From assembly GCA_003223415.1 (NCBI GenBank), contig QHUY01000063.1, positions 1-57,269 of the forward strand: a DNA stretch of 57,269 nt, read 5' to 3'. The stretch comes from Gemmatimonadota bacterium. Its GTDB lineage: Bacteria > Gemmatimonadota > Gemmatimonadetes > Gemmatimonadales > GWC2-71-9. Below, in pieces: positions 27,166 through 35,669 of the stretch (positions are counted from its first letter, which is position 1; the number at the start of each line of letters is the position of its first letter). The position numbers were made by a program, and so were the translations under genes. Under the pieces are notes generated by a model. It ran no database searches and had not been told where the DNA came from. It was given only the letters and a program-made list of their open reading frames with translations.

Positions 27166-28589
27166 TGCCCGCGCATCAGCCGACGGAGACCCCTCCCCCC
27201 CCCCCTCCCCCTGCCCACCAGATGTGGGGGGGGCGGTTCGCCTTCGGGCCGAGCGAGGCGCTCGATGCCCTGAACCGCAGTCTCCCCGTGGACCACCGCC
27301 TCTGGCCGCAGGACGTCGCGGCCAGCAAGGCCTGGGTCCAGGCCCTGGGCCGCGTCGGCGTGCTCTCGCCGGCCGAAGAAACGCACATGCTCGAGGGGCT
27401 GGACCGCGTCGCCGAGCGGCTGGCCGACGGCGCCGCCGCGGGCGCTCCCGATGAGGACGTGCACACGCTCGTCGAGCGGCTGCTGTACGAGGAAATCGGC
27501 GCCGTGGCCGGCAAGCTGCACACCGGCCGTTCCCGGAACGACCAGGTCGCCACCGATCTCCGGCTCTGGACGCTTGAGGCGCTCGACCAGCTCGACGCCG
27601 ACCTCGCGGCGCTGGGCCGGGCGCTGGTCGAGCGGGCCCGCGAGGGCGTCGACGTGCTGCTGCCCGGCTACACGCACGGCCAGCACGCCCAACCGGTGCG
27701 CTGGGCCTTCGTGCTGCTCGCGCACGCCTGGCCGCTCGGGCGCGACCGCCAGCGTCTCGCCGACGCCCGGCGCCGCGTCGCGGAGCTGCCGCTCGGCTCG
27801 GGCGCGCTCGCCGGCTCGGGCTTCCCGGTAGACCGGGTGCTCCTCAAGGAAGCGCTCGGCTTCCGCAGCGTGTCGGCCAACGCCCTCGACGCCACGGGTG
27901 ACCGCGACTTCGTCGCCGAGGTGCTGTTCACGATGGCGCTCGTCGGCACGCACCTCTCGCGCCTCGGCGCCGAGCTGGTCCTGTACGCCAGCGCCGAGTT
28001 CGGCTTCGTACAGCTCTCGGACGCGTTCAGCACCGGCTCGAGCCTCATGCCGCAGAAGCGCAACCCCGACGTCTTCGAGCTGGCGCGCGCCAAGGCCGGT
28101 CGCTTGCTCGGTGACCTCGTCGCCCTGCTGACCACGCTCAAAGGTATTCCCGCCGGCTACCAGAAGGACTTGCAGGAAGACAAAGCGCTGCTGTTCGACG
28201 CCTTCGACACTCTGGCCGTCGTGCTGCCAGCGGCCACCGGCGCGGTGCAGACGCTGACGCTGAACGCCGCGCGCATGGCCGCGGCGCTCGACGCCTCGCT
28301 CCGCGCCACCGACCTCGCTGATCTGCTCGTCGAGGCGGGCGTGCCGTTCCACGAGAGCCACGGGCTCGTGGGCAAGCTGGTCCGGGAGGCCGAGCGGGCC
28401 GGCGTGCCACTCGACAAGGTCCCCGCCGCCGTGGCTGCGGGCATCCACCCCCAGCTCGGCGCCGCCGTGGCCCAGCTCGGCACCTGGGAGGACAGCGTGG
28501 AGAGCCGGGCCACCGCGGGTGGCGCGTCGCGCAAGTCGGTGGAGGACCAGCTGGAGGAGCTGCGCAAAGCGTTTGCGCCCGGGGCTTAA
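27165..28589 (+). CDS. argH: Argininosuccinate lyase
   Basis: A 474-residue lyase that splits argininosuccinate into arginine and fumarate. Motifs: MWGGRFAFGPSEALDALNRS, HTGRSRNDQVATDLRLW, LPGYTHGQHAQPVRWA, and the superfamily signature FSTGSSLMPQKRNPDVFEL with the catalytic serine loop. The N-terminus MPAHQPTETPPPPPPPAHQ is a proline-rich extension before the conserved part, encoded by long C runs. It shares an A with the argG stop (TGATG). Confidence 0.97.
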
Positions 28590-28598
28590 CCCCCCGTC

Positions 28599-28627
28599 TT
28601 GCCTCGCCTTATCGCCGTGAGTAGCAT
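28599..28627 (+). promoter_or_regulatory. Promoter upstream of the HNH gene
   Basis: TTGCCT (28599-28604), 17-nt spacer, TAGCAT (28622-28627). No ATG or GTG stands 6-9 nt downstream as it does at other promoters of this type. A TTG immediately follows the box, and a ten-C run follows it, consistent with a disturbed 5' end. The 111-bp space 28590-28700 holds only this and the out-of-frame remnant of the HNH N-terminus. Confidence 0.5.
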
Positions 28628-28700
28628 TTGACGACGCCGCCCCCCCCCCGCGTCCTGGTCGGGGTGAGCGGGGCTCAACGCGTCGTTCGAGCCGCTGACT

Positions 28701-29210
28701 ATGGTACCGGTGCGCCGCGCCCTGCGTCTCGTGATCGACGGCAAAGCCGAGATCGTCGAGGCCGACAAGGGCGCGCTGGTCCGGAGCGAGCGCCTGGCCA
28801 TCCCCCGGCCCGCGGTCATCCGGCTGGTCAAGTTCGTGCACGTCCCCCGGCGGTTCCGGCGTCAGGTCACCAACACGTTCTTGTTCGCCCGCGACGAATA
28901 CCGCTGCCAGTTCTGCGGCCGGCACCAGACCGAGCTGCGCCACCGCGAATGCCTGACGCGCGACCACCTGGTTCCGCTCTCTCGCGGCGGCACGAACGCC
29001 TGGACCAACGTCCTCACGGCGTGCAGCAGCTGCAACACGCGCAAGGGCAACCTCTTCCCCGAGGAGGTGGGAATGCACCCGTTGCGGCCGCCGGTCGAGC
29101 CGCACTTCGTGCACCTCGCTTGGGCGGTGCGTCGCCTCACGCCGATCCAGAGCCGCTACATCCGACTCTTCTACGGTGCGGACGTGCTGGCGACTCTCAA
29201 GGCGCTGTGA
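28701..29210 (+). CDS. HNH endonuclease with frameshifted N-terminus
   Basis: From ATG 28701 the product is 169 residues with a zinc-linked HNH nuclease core: RCQFCGRHQTELRHRECLTR, DHLVPLSRGGTNAWTNVL, and CSSCNTRKGN. Homologues usually start about 12 residues earlier with VLVLNASFEPL. Here LNASFEPLT is encoded just upstream in frame (28674-28700), and RVLV is encoded at 28649-28660 in another frame. The 13 bp between them, GGGGTGAGCGGGG, add a stop and shift the frame. The gene is therefore N-terminally truncated or the sequence has an error. The intact family is a stand-alone HNH protein of unknown biological role. Confidence 0.8.
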   Translation: MVPVRRALRLVIDGKAEIVEADKGALVRSERLAIPRPAVIRLVKFVHVPRRFRRQVTNTFLFARDEYRCQFCGRHQTELRHRECLTRDHLVPLSRGGTNAWTNVLTACSSCNTRKGNLFPEEVGMHPLRPPVEPHFVHLAWAVRRLTPIQSRYIRLFYGADVLATLKAL

Positions 29211-29602
29211 AACTTCCGTGGATGATCGCGAGCGCCGCGGTGACGGCGCTCGCTGCGGTGCTCGTGGTGGGCCGCGCCAGGCACGCCACCCGGCACCCCG
29301 ACCCGCGACTCCGGATTACGGCCGAGCAGGTCCTGCCGCCTGGGATGGCGCCGCACACCCCCGGGTCGGTCGAGGCCTACGCCGCGGCGCTGGCGGTCCC
29401 GGCTGTGTTGGATGGCCTCTACTGTCACTGTAACTGCTCGCGCACTTTCGGGCACCGCTCGCTGCTCACCTGTTTCGAATCGGATCACGGAGCGTACTGC
29501 GACATCTGCATGGGCGAAGCGACGACCGCGGCCCGCCTGGCGCGGGCGGGCGGCTCTCTCCAGCAGATCCGCGCAGCGATCGACCGACAGTTCGGCAGCT
29601 GA
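29207..29602 (+). CDS. Membrane-anchored PCYCGC-motif protein
   Basis: A 131-residue protein starting VKLPWMIASAAVTALAAVLV, a single N-terminal membrane anchor or signal peptide. The core GLYCHCNCSRTFGHRSLLTC followed by FESDHGAYCDICMGEA is the cysteine- and histidine-rich signature of the PCYCGC family (YxCxC ... GHRSLLxCF ... YCxxCxxEA). It probably binds metal or haem-like ligand outside the inner membrane; no activity is established for the family. The GTG overlaps the HNH stop as GTGA. The stop codon directly abuts an inverted repeat. Confidence 0.8.
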   Translation: MKLPWMIASAAVTALAAVLVVGRARHATRHPDPRLRITAEQVLPPGMAPHTPGSVEAYAAALAVPAVLDGLYCHCNCSRTFGHRSLLTCFESDHGAYCDICMGEATTAARLARAGGSLQQIRAAIDRQFGS

Positions 29603-29685
29603 GCTAGTGCCGTTCCAACTCTTCGAGCTCTGCCGCCCGGCGTTGCGCGCGGAGCTCGGGGTCAACAAGTTGGAACGGCACTAGC
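29603..29685. repeat. 83-bp inverted repeat filling the gap between convergent genes
   Basis: Perfect 18-bp arms, GCTAGTGCCGTTCCAACT (29603-29620) and its inverse (29668-29685), enclose a 47-bp centre with two GAGCTC sites. The left arm starts right after the upstream stop. The right arm supplies the TAG stop of the convergent gene. The arm sequence is the same element found before the genes at 5818 and 12601. It may terminate transcription from both sides, or be a small palindromic mobile repeat. Confidence 0.75.
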
Positions 29686-30322
29686 GCGGCGGGCCTTCCC
29701 AGCGGAACTCTGTCGAGCGCGCCTCCAGGGTGAGGCGGGGCAGTCCCGCGATCCGGACGAGGACTCGCTGGAGCCCGCGCGCGAGCGCATCCCCCACGTT
29801 GCCCTGGCCGGACACGGCCGGGCTCACGTCACCCTTCAGCCACCGTGTCAGCTCCTCCAGATCGCTGTCGTTCAGCGTCGTCAGGTCGAGGCGACAGAGG
29901 AAGTAGAATCGGCCCGGCCCTTTCGGCGCCAGCGTGACGCGGTAGGGGAGTTGGAGCGCGCCCGCCAGGTCCTCGGGATTGGCGTAACGCTTGACGCTGC
30001 CGCCGGTGCGGATCAGCACGAAGTCCTCGGCGAGGGGATCGTGGCGAGCGAGCGCGTCCCAAGTGGCGTCCCTCACGAACTGATCGAACCAGCCCGAGCG
30101 TATCCGCCACAGCTCCAGCCGGTAGTGCAGCCGTAGCGGGAAGCCCGACCGCATCAGGGCGACGTACTTGCCGTCGGCCAGCAAGGCGGTCGTCTGGATG
30201 CGCGGGATTTGTCGGTCGATCGTGATCGCGAGGGAAGGGGATTGGGCGGCGACCCGGGCGGGGGCCGCTGCGGCGGCGACGAGCGCGAGGATTGCGTGCC
30301 CCGCTCCCCTCCCGAGTCGCAC
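29681..30322 (-). CDS. Secreted DUF4390-like protein
   Basis: A 213-residue protein with signal peptide (VRLGRGAGHAILALVAAAAA ... ARVAAQ, cleavage near 27). The body has RIQTTALLADGKYVALMRSG, FPLRLHYRLELWRIRSGWFD and a mixed alpha/beta remainder, resembling DUF4390. In beta- and gamma-proteobacteria that family is encoded beside ntrYX-like two-component genes, and the same neighbourhood appears here. Function is unknown. The GTG start is 1 nt after the stop of the barrel gene. Its stop lies in the inverted repeat. Confidence 0.65.
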   Translation of the reverse strand: MRLGRGAGHAILALVAAAAAPARVAAQSPSLAITIDRQIPRIQTTALLADGKYVALMRSGFPLRLHYRLELWRIRSGWFDQFVRDATWDALARHDPLAEDFVLIRTGGSVKRYANPEDLAGALQLPYRVTLAPKGPGRFYFLCRLDLTTLNDSDLEELTRWLKGDVSPAVSGQGNVGDALARGLQRVLVRIAGLPRLTLEARSTEFRWEGPPR

Positions 30323-30323
30323 C

Positions 30324-32066
30324 CTAAAAGCGGTGATTCAGTCGGAGGACGAAGCGCATCGGCTCGCCCACGGTGACCGCCTTCGCCGCGTACACGCCGA
30401 AGCCTCCCCAATCCACCCCCATCCCCAGATCCGCCAGCCAGCTGGCCAGCGTGGGCAGCTTGCCGGCGGGTAGGCGCCCCGGTCCGCTCCCCACGAGCCA
30501 ACCTTGGCCGGCGTCCCCGAACACCACGAGGTCCGGTCCCTCGAGCCGGATCAGGGACTCGAGTGGACGTCCTTCCCCCTCGTCTCGAGACGGGTTGTAG
30601 GTCCAGTGCAGCGAGATATGGCCCCGGTATTCGGCCTGGACCATCAGTACCCGGTCGCAGGCGGCCACCCGCGAGCCGGCGAACGCCGGATCGGTGATGT
30701 CGGCGTCGCACCTGCCCTGCCGGAACGCGTACCCGGGCAGCGGGTCGGGTCCGCCCACGCTGAGTCGCCGCTGCAATGGCAGCCCGTCGCCCCCCGCCCA
30801 GCCGCCTGCCAGCAAGCGCAGGTTGAGCCGACCTCCCGGACTGACACGCGTGTACCGCCGGAAGTCGAGCCAGGCGCGCAGGAAGCGATAGGAGCCGTCG
30901 GTGGGGATCGGGTCCCGCACGCTCGCGGGGACTCCCGCCTGCGGGGCCACGTCGCGGCTCGCGCTGCGCTCGAGCGTGCCGCGCAGATACCAGCCCGAGG
31001 TGGGATTATCCGCGTCGTTGCGCGTGTCCAGGGCCAGGCCCACTGCCACGGTCGTGTAGTGGCCGTCGTCCACCGGTGGGTTGGAGCGCCAGGCTTGGTC
31101 GTTGCGGAACACCGTCCACGGATCCTGCGCGAGCACGCTCGTCTCGCGCTCGCGCCGCAGCTCGACGCTCAGCGTCAGCGGCGCCTCGATGTGCGCCGTC
31201 ACCCCGCCGGCGATCCCCTTACTCACGTAGTAGTCGCGAAAGTCGCGCTGGATTAGGAACGCCGCCCAGCCGACCTCCGCGCTGCGCAGCCCCCAATCCT
31301 CCACCGGCGCAACGATGTCGAAGGCGCGGAACCCCACGCTGATCGGGCGCGATTCGCCGGTCCGCAGCTCCGTGCGGATCAGGTACCCGAGATCGCCGCG
31401 CGTATGCGTGAGGTCCCCGGCCGTCCGGAAGACGCCGAGCGCGTCGAGCCGCAGCCGCGTTGCGCCCTGCAGCCGCCAGTCGAACACGGGGCCGAACACG
31501 ATCGGCAGCCCTTCCACGCGGTTGAACGTGCCGCCCGTCGAGAGGGTGAGGGCCGAGCGCGTGTCGGCGGTGCCGAAGGCGTATTGGGGGCTGAAGTAGC
31601 GCAAGCGGCGCCGCAGGTCCGGCGCGTAGGCGAGCGAATCGCCCATCACCCGGTAGCTGAGCGGCTCGCGGTACTCGCGCACCTCGCCGCCGGCCGCGCC
31701 GGTGGCGCCGCTGATCGTCCCGCCCACGACCAGCACGGTGCCGGTGACTTCCGCGCCGGGGTCGAGGATCGCGTCGCCGTTGATCACCAACAGCGAGCCC
31801 TGGATTCGTCCGCCGATTAGCGCCGGCCCGTTGCGGATCGCCACGTTGCCGCGCCACTCGTTGCCGTGCGGCAGCCGCGTGCGCCCGACCAGGTGCGTCG
31901 TGGCCACGGCGTTGTAGAAGCGGATCGCCTCCTCCGCAACGAGCTTCGGCAGGTCGGGCGGCACGAGGTGCACCCCCGCGCTCTCGGGGTGGATCACGAT
32001 CGCCGTGTCCTGCGCCACGGCCGCGGCCGGGGCGAGAAGGCCGAACAGCAAGAGCCCTGCGCGCAT
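30324..32066 (-). CDS. Omp85/BamA-family outer-membrane beta-barrel protein
   Basis: A 580-residue outer-membrane protein from ATG 32066, with signal peptide MRAGLLLFGLLAPAAAVAQ. The N-terminal part (NGPALIGGRIQGSLLVINGD ... ILDPGAEVTGTVLVVGG) is a beta-helix or bactofilin-like stretch in place of clear POTRA domains. The barrel has repeated amphipathic strands, a VGGPDPLPGYAFRQG motif equivalent to the VRGF/Y loop-6 motif of Omp85, and ends LRLNHRF with the C-terminal aromatic signal. An alternative ATG at 32174 overlaps the upstream stop as ATGA but adds 36 residues before the signal peptide. Confidence 0.75.
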   Translation of the reverse strand: MRAGLLLFGLLAPAAAVAQDTAIVIHPESAGVHLVPPDLPKLVAEEAIRFYNAVATTHLVGRTRLPHGNEWRGNVAIRNGPALIGGRIQGSLLVINGDAILDPGAEVTGTVLVVGGTISGATGAAGGEVREYREPLSYRVMGDSLAYAPDLRRRLRYFSPQYAFGTADTRSALTLSTGGTFNRVEGLPIVFGPVFDWRLQGATRLRLDALGVFRTAGDLTHTRGDLGYLIRTELRTGESRPISVGFRAFDIVAPVEDWGLRSAEVGWAAFLIQRDFRDYYVSKGIAGGVTAHIEAPLTLSVELRRERETSVLAQDPWTVFRNDQAWRSNPPVDDGHYTTVAVGLALDTRNDADNPTSGWYLRGTLERSASRDVAPQAGVPASVRDPIPTDGSYRFLRAWLDFRRYTRVSPGGRLNLRLLAGGWAGGDGLPLQRRLSVGGPDPLPGYAFRQGRCDADITDPAFAGSRVAACDRVLMVQAEYRGHISLHWTYNPSRDEGEGRPLESLIRLEGPDLVVFGDAGQGWLVGSGPGRLPAGKLPTLASWLADLGMGVDWGGFGVYAAKAVTVGEPMRFVLRLNHRF

Positions 32067-32170
32067 ACCGGATACCTGGGTTGGAGCCGTGCCGCTCTCG
32101 TGCATGGGTCGTGCCGGGTGCGACGCGCGGCCCGCGCGGCGGGGGTGGGCCGCGGGACGGGTGGGGCGTG

Positions 32171-33553
32171 TCATCCCGCCACGTTGCGGGGCGGCTCGAG
32201 CCCGAGCCGCCGCATCCGCCGATAGAGGTTGGCGCGATCGGTGGACAGTCGGCGCGCGGCTTCGGCGACGTTGCCCTGCGTGGCGGAGAGCGCCCGCGCG
32301 ATCAGCGTGCGCTCGAACTGGTCGAGGGCATCGGCCAGCGCGACGTCGGTCCACGCGACACCGGGCGGCCCGCCCCCGCCTCCCGCCCCGTCCCGGGGGA
32401 GGACGCGCGCCACGTCATCGGCGCTGATCCCCGGGCCGGCGGCGAGGATCGCGAGCCGCTCCACGATGTTCGCCAGCTCTCGCACGTTGCCGGGCCAGGG
32501 ATAGGCGGCGAGGAGCTGGAGGGCGCCGGCGTCGAGGGACACCGGGCGGCCCAGCCGGGCGCCCTGCCGCGTCGCGAAGTGACGCAGCAGCGGCGGAATG
32601 TCCTCGGGACGTTCGCGCAGCGGCACGATGTGGATCGGCAACACGTTGAGCCGGAACAGCAGGTCCTCCCGGAAGTGTCCCTGCGGTGACGCTTTCGTCA
32701 GGTCCTTGTTAGTGGCCGCAATCACGCGGACGTTCACCTGAATCGGCTTCTCGCCTCCCAGCCGCTCGATCACGCCCGTCTCGAGCACGCGCAGGAGCTT
32801 GGCCTGCGCTTCCGGCCCGAGGTCGCCGACCTCGTCGAGGAAGAGCGTGCCCTCGTCGGCCAGCTCGAAGCGGCCGAGGCGCCGCTCGCTGGCGCCGGTG
32901 AAGGCGCCCCGCTCGTGACCGAACATCTCCGACTCGACCAGGTCTCTGGGGATCGCCGCGCTGTTCACCGTCACGAACGGCTTCGCGACCCGGGAGCTCT
33001 GGCGGTGGATGGCCGAGGCCACGAGCTCCTTGCCAGTGCCGGACTCGCCCGTGATGAGCACCCGCGACTCCGTCGGCGCGACCCGCGCGATGAGCGCGCG
33101 CAGCTCGTCCATGGCTCGGCTCGTGCCGACGAGCGGGTCGCTGTGGCCCAACGCTTCGTGCAGCCGGCGGTTCTGTTGCAGCGTGCGGGCGAGCTCGAGC
33201 GCACCGCGGATCGCCACCAGGACCCCTTCGGGAGTGAGCGGCTTCTCGAGGAACTGGAACGCGCCCAGCTTGGTGGCGCGCACCGCGTCGGCGAGGTTCG
33301 CCTTGCCGCTCATCATGATGACCGGCACGTCCGGCGCGCGGCGCTTGAGCTGCTCCAGCGTCGTGAGCCCGTCGGGGCCGGGAGGCATCATCAGGTCGAG
33401 TAGCACGGCGTCGGGCGCCGCCTCCAGGACGGCGGCGAGGGCGGCGGTGCCGTTCGACGCCTCCGCGGTCTCGAACCCCTCAGCTTGCAGCAGGGCCCCC
33501 ACCATCTTGCGGATATTGGTCTCGTCGTCGACCAGCAGGATGAGGGGACTCAT
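32171..33553 (-). CDS. NtrX/NtrC-type sigma-54-dependent response regulator
   Basis: A 460-residue activator. Receiver: LLVDDETNIRKMV, phosphoacceptor D in LLDLMMPPGPDG (~52), K in FLEKPLTP. AAA+ domain: Walker A GESGTGKELVASAIH, sigma-54 contact GAFTGA in GHERGAFTGASERR, Walker B GTLFLDEVGDLG, and R finger FREDLLFRLNVLPI. A FIS-type helix-turn-helix closes the protein (QGNVAEAARRLSTDRANLYR). Intact GAFTGA means true sigma-54 dependence. It overlaps the kinase gene by 4 bp. A glycine/proline linker precedes the DNA-binding domain. Confidence 0.95.
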   Translation of the reverse strand: MSPLILLVDDETNIRKMVGALLQAEGFETAEASNGTAALAAVLEAAPDAVLLDLMMPPGPDGLTTLEQLKRRAPDVPVIMMSGKANLADAVRATKLGAFQFLEKPLTPEGVLVAIRGALELARTLQQNRRLHEALGHSDPLVGTSRAMDELRALIARVAPTESRVLITGESGTGKELVASAIHRQSSRVAKPFVTVNSAAIPRDLVESEMFGHERGAFTGASERRLGRFELADEGTLFLDEVGDLGPEAQAKLLRVLETGVIERLGGEKPIQVNVRVIAATNKDLTKASPQGHFREDLLFRLNVLPIHIVPLRERPEDIPPLLRHFATRQGARLGRPVSLDAGALQLLAAYPWPGNVRELANIVERLAILAAGPGISADDVARVLPRDGAGGGGGPPGVAWTDVALADALDQFERTLIARALSATQGNVAEAARRLSTDRANLYRRMRRLGLEPPRNVAG

Positions 33554-34740
33554 GTCGCGAACGTGATCGCGAACGTGGCACCGCCGCCCGGCGTCTCCGA
33601 CACCGTCACCGTGCCGCGGTGCGCCTCCAGCGTCTGCCGCACCAGCGCGAGGCCGAGGCCGGTGCCATCCGGCTTGGTGGTGAAGTAGGGCTCGAATACC
33701 TTGTGGCGCAGCTCGGGCGGGATGCCCGGTCCGTGGTCGGCAATCGTGACGGCGACGCCGCGGGCGTCCCCCGTGAGCCCGACATCGATGGCGCCCCGGC
33801 CCTGCATCGCCTCCGCCGCGTTCCGCAGCAGGTTGGCGAACGCCCGGCGCAGCGGCTCGTAGTGACCCATCACAGTGCGCCGTCCACCGTTGGCCGTGAG
33901 CCGGACGCTCACGCCGGGGGGAACGGCCGTGCGAGCAAGCTCGTCCAGGAGCTCGACCATGTCGATTTCACTCGGCGGGCCCTCCGGCAGTCGCCCGAAG
34001 TCGGCGAATTCCCGAGCCAGCCGCTCGAGGCGATCGGTTTCGGAGGATAGTACATCGATGGCGGTGACGGTCCGACTCTCCGACCGTCCGACTGTCCGGC
34101 CGAGTTGATCGACGGCGATCCGCATGGACGTCAGCGGGTTCTTGATCTCGTGAGCCACGCGCCGCGCCACTTCCCGGAAGGCCCGGAGCCGCTCGGCCTC
34201 GAGCTCGCGCCCCCGCGCGGCGTCGAGCGCACCCGCGAGATCGCGCAGTGCCTGCCGCAGCGCTTCGAACTCAGGAGCGCCGCGCACCGCCGCGCCGGCC
34301 GGCAGTGGCTCGCGGAGCTTGATGTGCTGCGTCCAGCCCACCAGCTCGTCGATCGGTCGCGACAGCTGGCGGGAGAGGTGGCCGGCCACACGCACGCCGG
34401 AGAACAGGACGAGGCCGCCGAGCAGCACGATGACGATCGCGAGGCCGGCCGACAGGTATTGCAGGTAGGCGTCTCCCCGGCGGGCGAGGCTGACCGAGCT
34501 GGAGATCTCCGCGAGGTGGCGACGCACCGCCAGCCGCGCGCCGGGGGAGAGCCGGGTTGTGTCCACCCGCTGCAACATGGCGCGGGCGGACTCGTTCACC
34601 TGCTCGAGCGAGGCGCGGGCGCCGGCGATAGGGGCGACCGCCCGGACCGAGAGCACCCAACCGACCACCGCCAGGGTCGTGGGGACCGCGGCCATCGCCA
34701 CCAGGATGACGAAGATTCGCCGGTGGAAGGGAAGGGGCAT
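33550..34740 (-). CDS. NtrY-like sensor histidine kinase
   Basis: A 396-residue membrane kinase. An N-terminal helix (FVILVAMAAVPTTLAVVGWV), a short periplasmic helical region and a second helix (GLAIVIVLLGGLVLFSGV) lead to a HAMP domain, then the H-box FREVARRVAHEIKNPLTSMR with the phosphorylated histidine (~209), N-box RRAFANLLRNAAEAMQGRG, and G boxes IADHGPGIPPELRHKVFEPY and GTGLGLALVR. The GRTVGRSESRTVTA segment after the H-box is encoded by an octamer array. With the regulator it forms the NtrYX-like pair. Confidence 0.95.
   Translation of the reverse strand: MPLPFHRRIFVILVAMAAVPTTLAVVGWVLSVRAVAPIAGARASLEQVNESARAMLQRVDTTRLSPGARLAVRRHLAEISSSVSLARRGDAYLQYLSAGLAIVIVLLGGLVLFSGVRVAGHLSRQLSRPIDELVGWTQHIKLREPLPAGAAVRGAPEFEALRQALRDLAGALDAARGRELEAERLRAFREVARRVAHEIKNPLTSMRIAVDQLGRTVGRSESRTVTAIDVLSSETDRLERLAREFADFGRLPEGPPSEIDMVELLDELARTAVPPGVSVRLTANGGRRTVMGHYEPLRRAFANLLRNAAEAMQGRGAIDVGLTGDARGVAVTIADHGPGIPPELRHKVFEPYFTTKPDGTGLGLALVRQTLEAHRGTVTVSETPGGGATFAITFAT
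34071..34102. repeat. Four TCCGACNN octamers inside the sensor kinase gene
   Basis: TCCGACTC, TCCGACCG, TCCGACTG and TCCGGCCG in tandem, falling in the dimerisation-helix coding region just after the H-box. Same unit and copy number as the arrays at 25303 and 55031. Confidence 0.7.
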
Positions 34741-34752
34741 ATTGTTGGCCGC

Positions 34753-34781
34753 AATTTAGGGGCAAAGCCCGGGTGAGACAA
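34753..34781 (-). promoter_or_regulatory. Promoter of the kinase-regulator-barrel operon
   Basis: Minus-strand TTGTCT (34781-34776), 17-nt spacer, TAAATT (34758-34753), then 12 nt to the kinase ATG. The leader would be only about 5 nt. Confidence 0.55.
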
Positions 34782-34802
34782 TTCGACACGGCGAGGATCC
34801 GG

Positions 34803-35222
34803 ATGAAAAGTCATACCCATTATCTCTGGTTCAACACGAAGCGGCGGCAGGAGATACTCGACATCACCGACGCGGTGGCCGAACAGGTGAGGATGAGCGC
34901 CGTGCAGGAAGGGCTCGTGCTCGTGAGCGCCATGCACATTTCCGCCTCGGTCTTCGTCAACGACCACGAGTCGGGGTTGTGGCAGGACATCTTGGACTGG
35001 CTCGAGGGGACCATCGCCCCCTGGGACCCCGCTCGCTACCGCCACAACGAAACGGGTGAGGACAACGCCGCGGCCCACCTGCGGAGCCTGACGATCGGGC
35101 ACGAGGTCATCGTGCCCATCACCGGCGGCAAGCTCGACGTCGGCCCCTGGCAGCGGGTGTTCTACGGCGAATGGGACGGCCAGCGCAAGAAGCGGGTGAT
35201 CATCAAGGTGTTGGGGGCTTGA
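34803..35222 (+). CDS. YjbQ/UPF0047 family protein
   Basis: A 139-residue protein, MKSHTHYLWFNTKRRQEILD. Family landmarks: GLVLVSAMHISASVFVNDHE, LLWDILDWLE-like QDILDWLEGTIAP, YRHNETGEDNAAAHLRSLTI with conserved H, and GPWQRVFYGEWDGQRKKRVI at the end. Members are trimeric and some have weak thiamine-phosphate synthase activity; the true role is unsettled. ATG 34803 is preceded by a GAGGA ribosome site 5-9 nt upstream. A GTG at 34773 would add ten residues and is less likely. Confidence 0.92.
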   Translation: MKSHTHYLWFNTKRRQEILDITDAVAEQVRMSAVQEGLVLVSAMHISASVFVNDHESGLWQDILDWLEGTIAPWDPARYRHNETGEDNAAAHLRSLTIGHEVIVPITGGKLDVGPWQRVFYGEWDGQRKKRVIIKVLGA

Positions 35223-35264
35223 CACGCCGCCTGCGGACAACCACTGTATTAGGACAGTAATACA
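35219..35264 (+). promoter_or_regulatory. GntR operon promoter with palindromic operator
   Basis: A perfect TTGACA (35219-35224) overlaps the yjbQ stop. About 20 nt downstream lies a perfect inverted repeat, TGTATTA-N6-TAATACA (35245-35264), which must cover the -10 or +1 region. The position and symmetry fit an operator for the GntR repressor encoded just downstream; GntR YtrA-type repressors bind such inverted repeats. Autoregulation is inferred. Confidence 0.7.
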
Positions 35265-35288
35265 CAACACGGCACCCCCACTGGCCCG

Positions 35289-35669
35289 GTGTTCGAGCGC
35301 ATCGATCCCCGCAGCCCCACGCCGTTGTACGCCCAGATCGCCGGCCGCATCAAGGTCGCGATCGCTGCGGGCGAGCTGCGCCCCGCTGAGGCACTCCCAT
35401 CCGTTCGCCAGCTCGCCGCCGAGCTGCGCGTGAATCCGGCGACCGTGGTTCAGGCCTATCGCGATCTCGAAGCCGAGGGCTTCGTGGAGATCCGTCACGG
35501 CGCGGGCACGTTCGTGCGCGAGCTCGCCCCGGCTCGCCGCGCCCGCGAACGCGCTCGCCAGGCGACCGCCCTCGTCCACAAGCTGCTCGCGGACGCACGG
35601 CGCATCGGCGTGTCGCTGGCCGAGCTGCAGGCGGCGATCGAGGAGGAGATCGGAGTGAAGACTCCATGA
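35289..35669 (+). CDS. GntR-family repressor, YtrA subfamily
   Basis: A 126-residue regulator. The winged helix reads PRSPTPLYAQIAGRIKVAIA, LPSVRQLAAELRVNPATVVQ and YRDLEAEGFVEIRHGAGTFV, the standard GntR motif order. The C-terminal region is a short two-helix dimerisation tail, as in YtrA-type regulators that control adjacent ABC genes. It starts with GTG 25 nt after the operator palindrome. It overlaps the ATPase gene by 4 bp (ATGA), so it is translated with the transporter it presumably controls. Confidence 0.92.
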   Translation: MFERIDPRSPTPLYAQIAGRIKVAIAAGELRPAEALPSVRQLAAELRVNPATVVQAYRDLEAEGFVEIRHGAGTFVRELAPARRARERARQATALVHKLLADARRIGVSLAELQAAIEEEIGVKTP

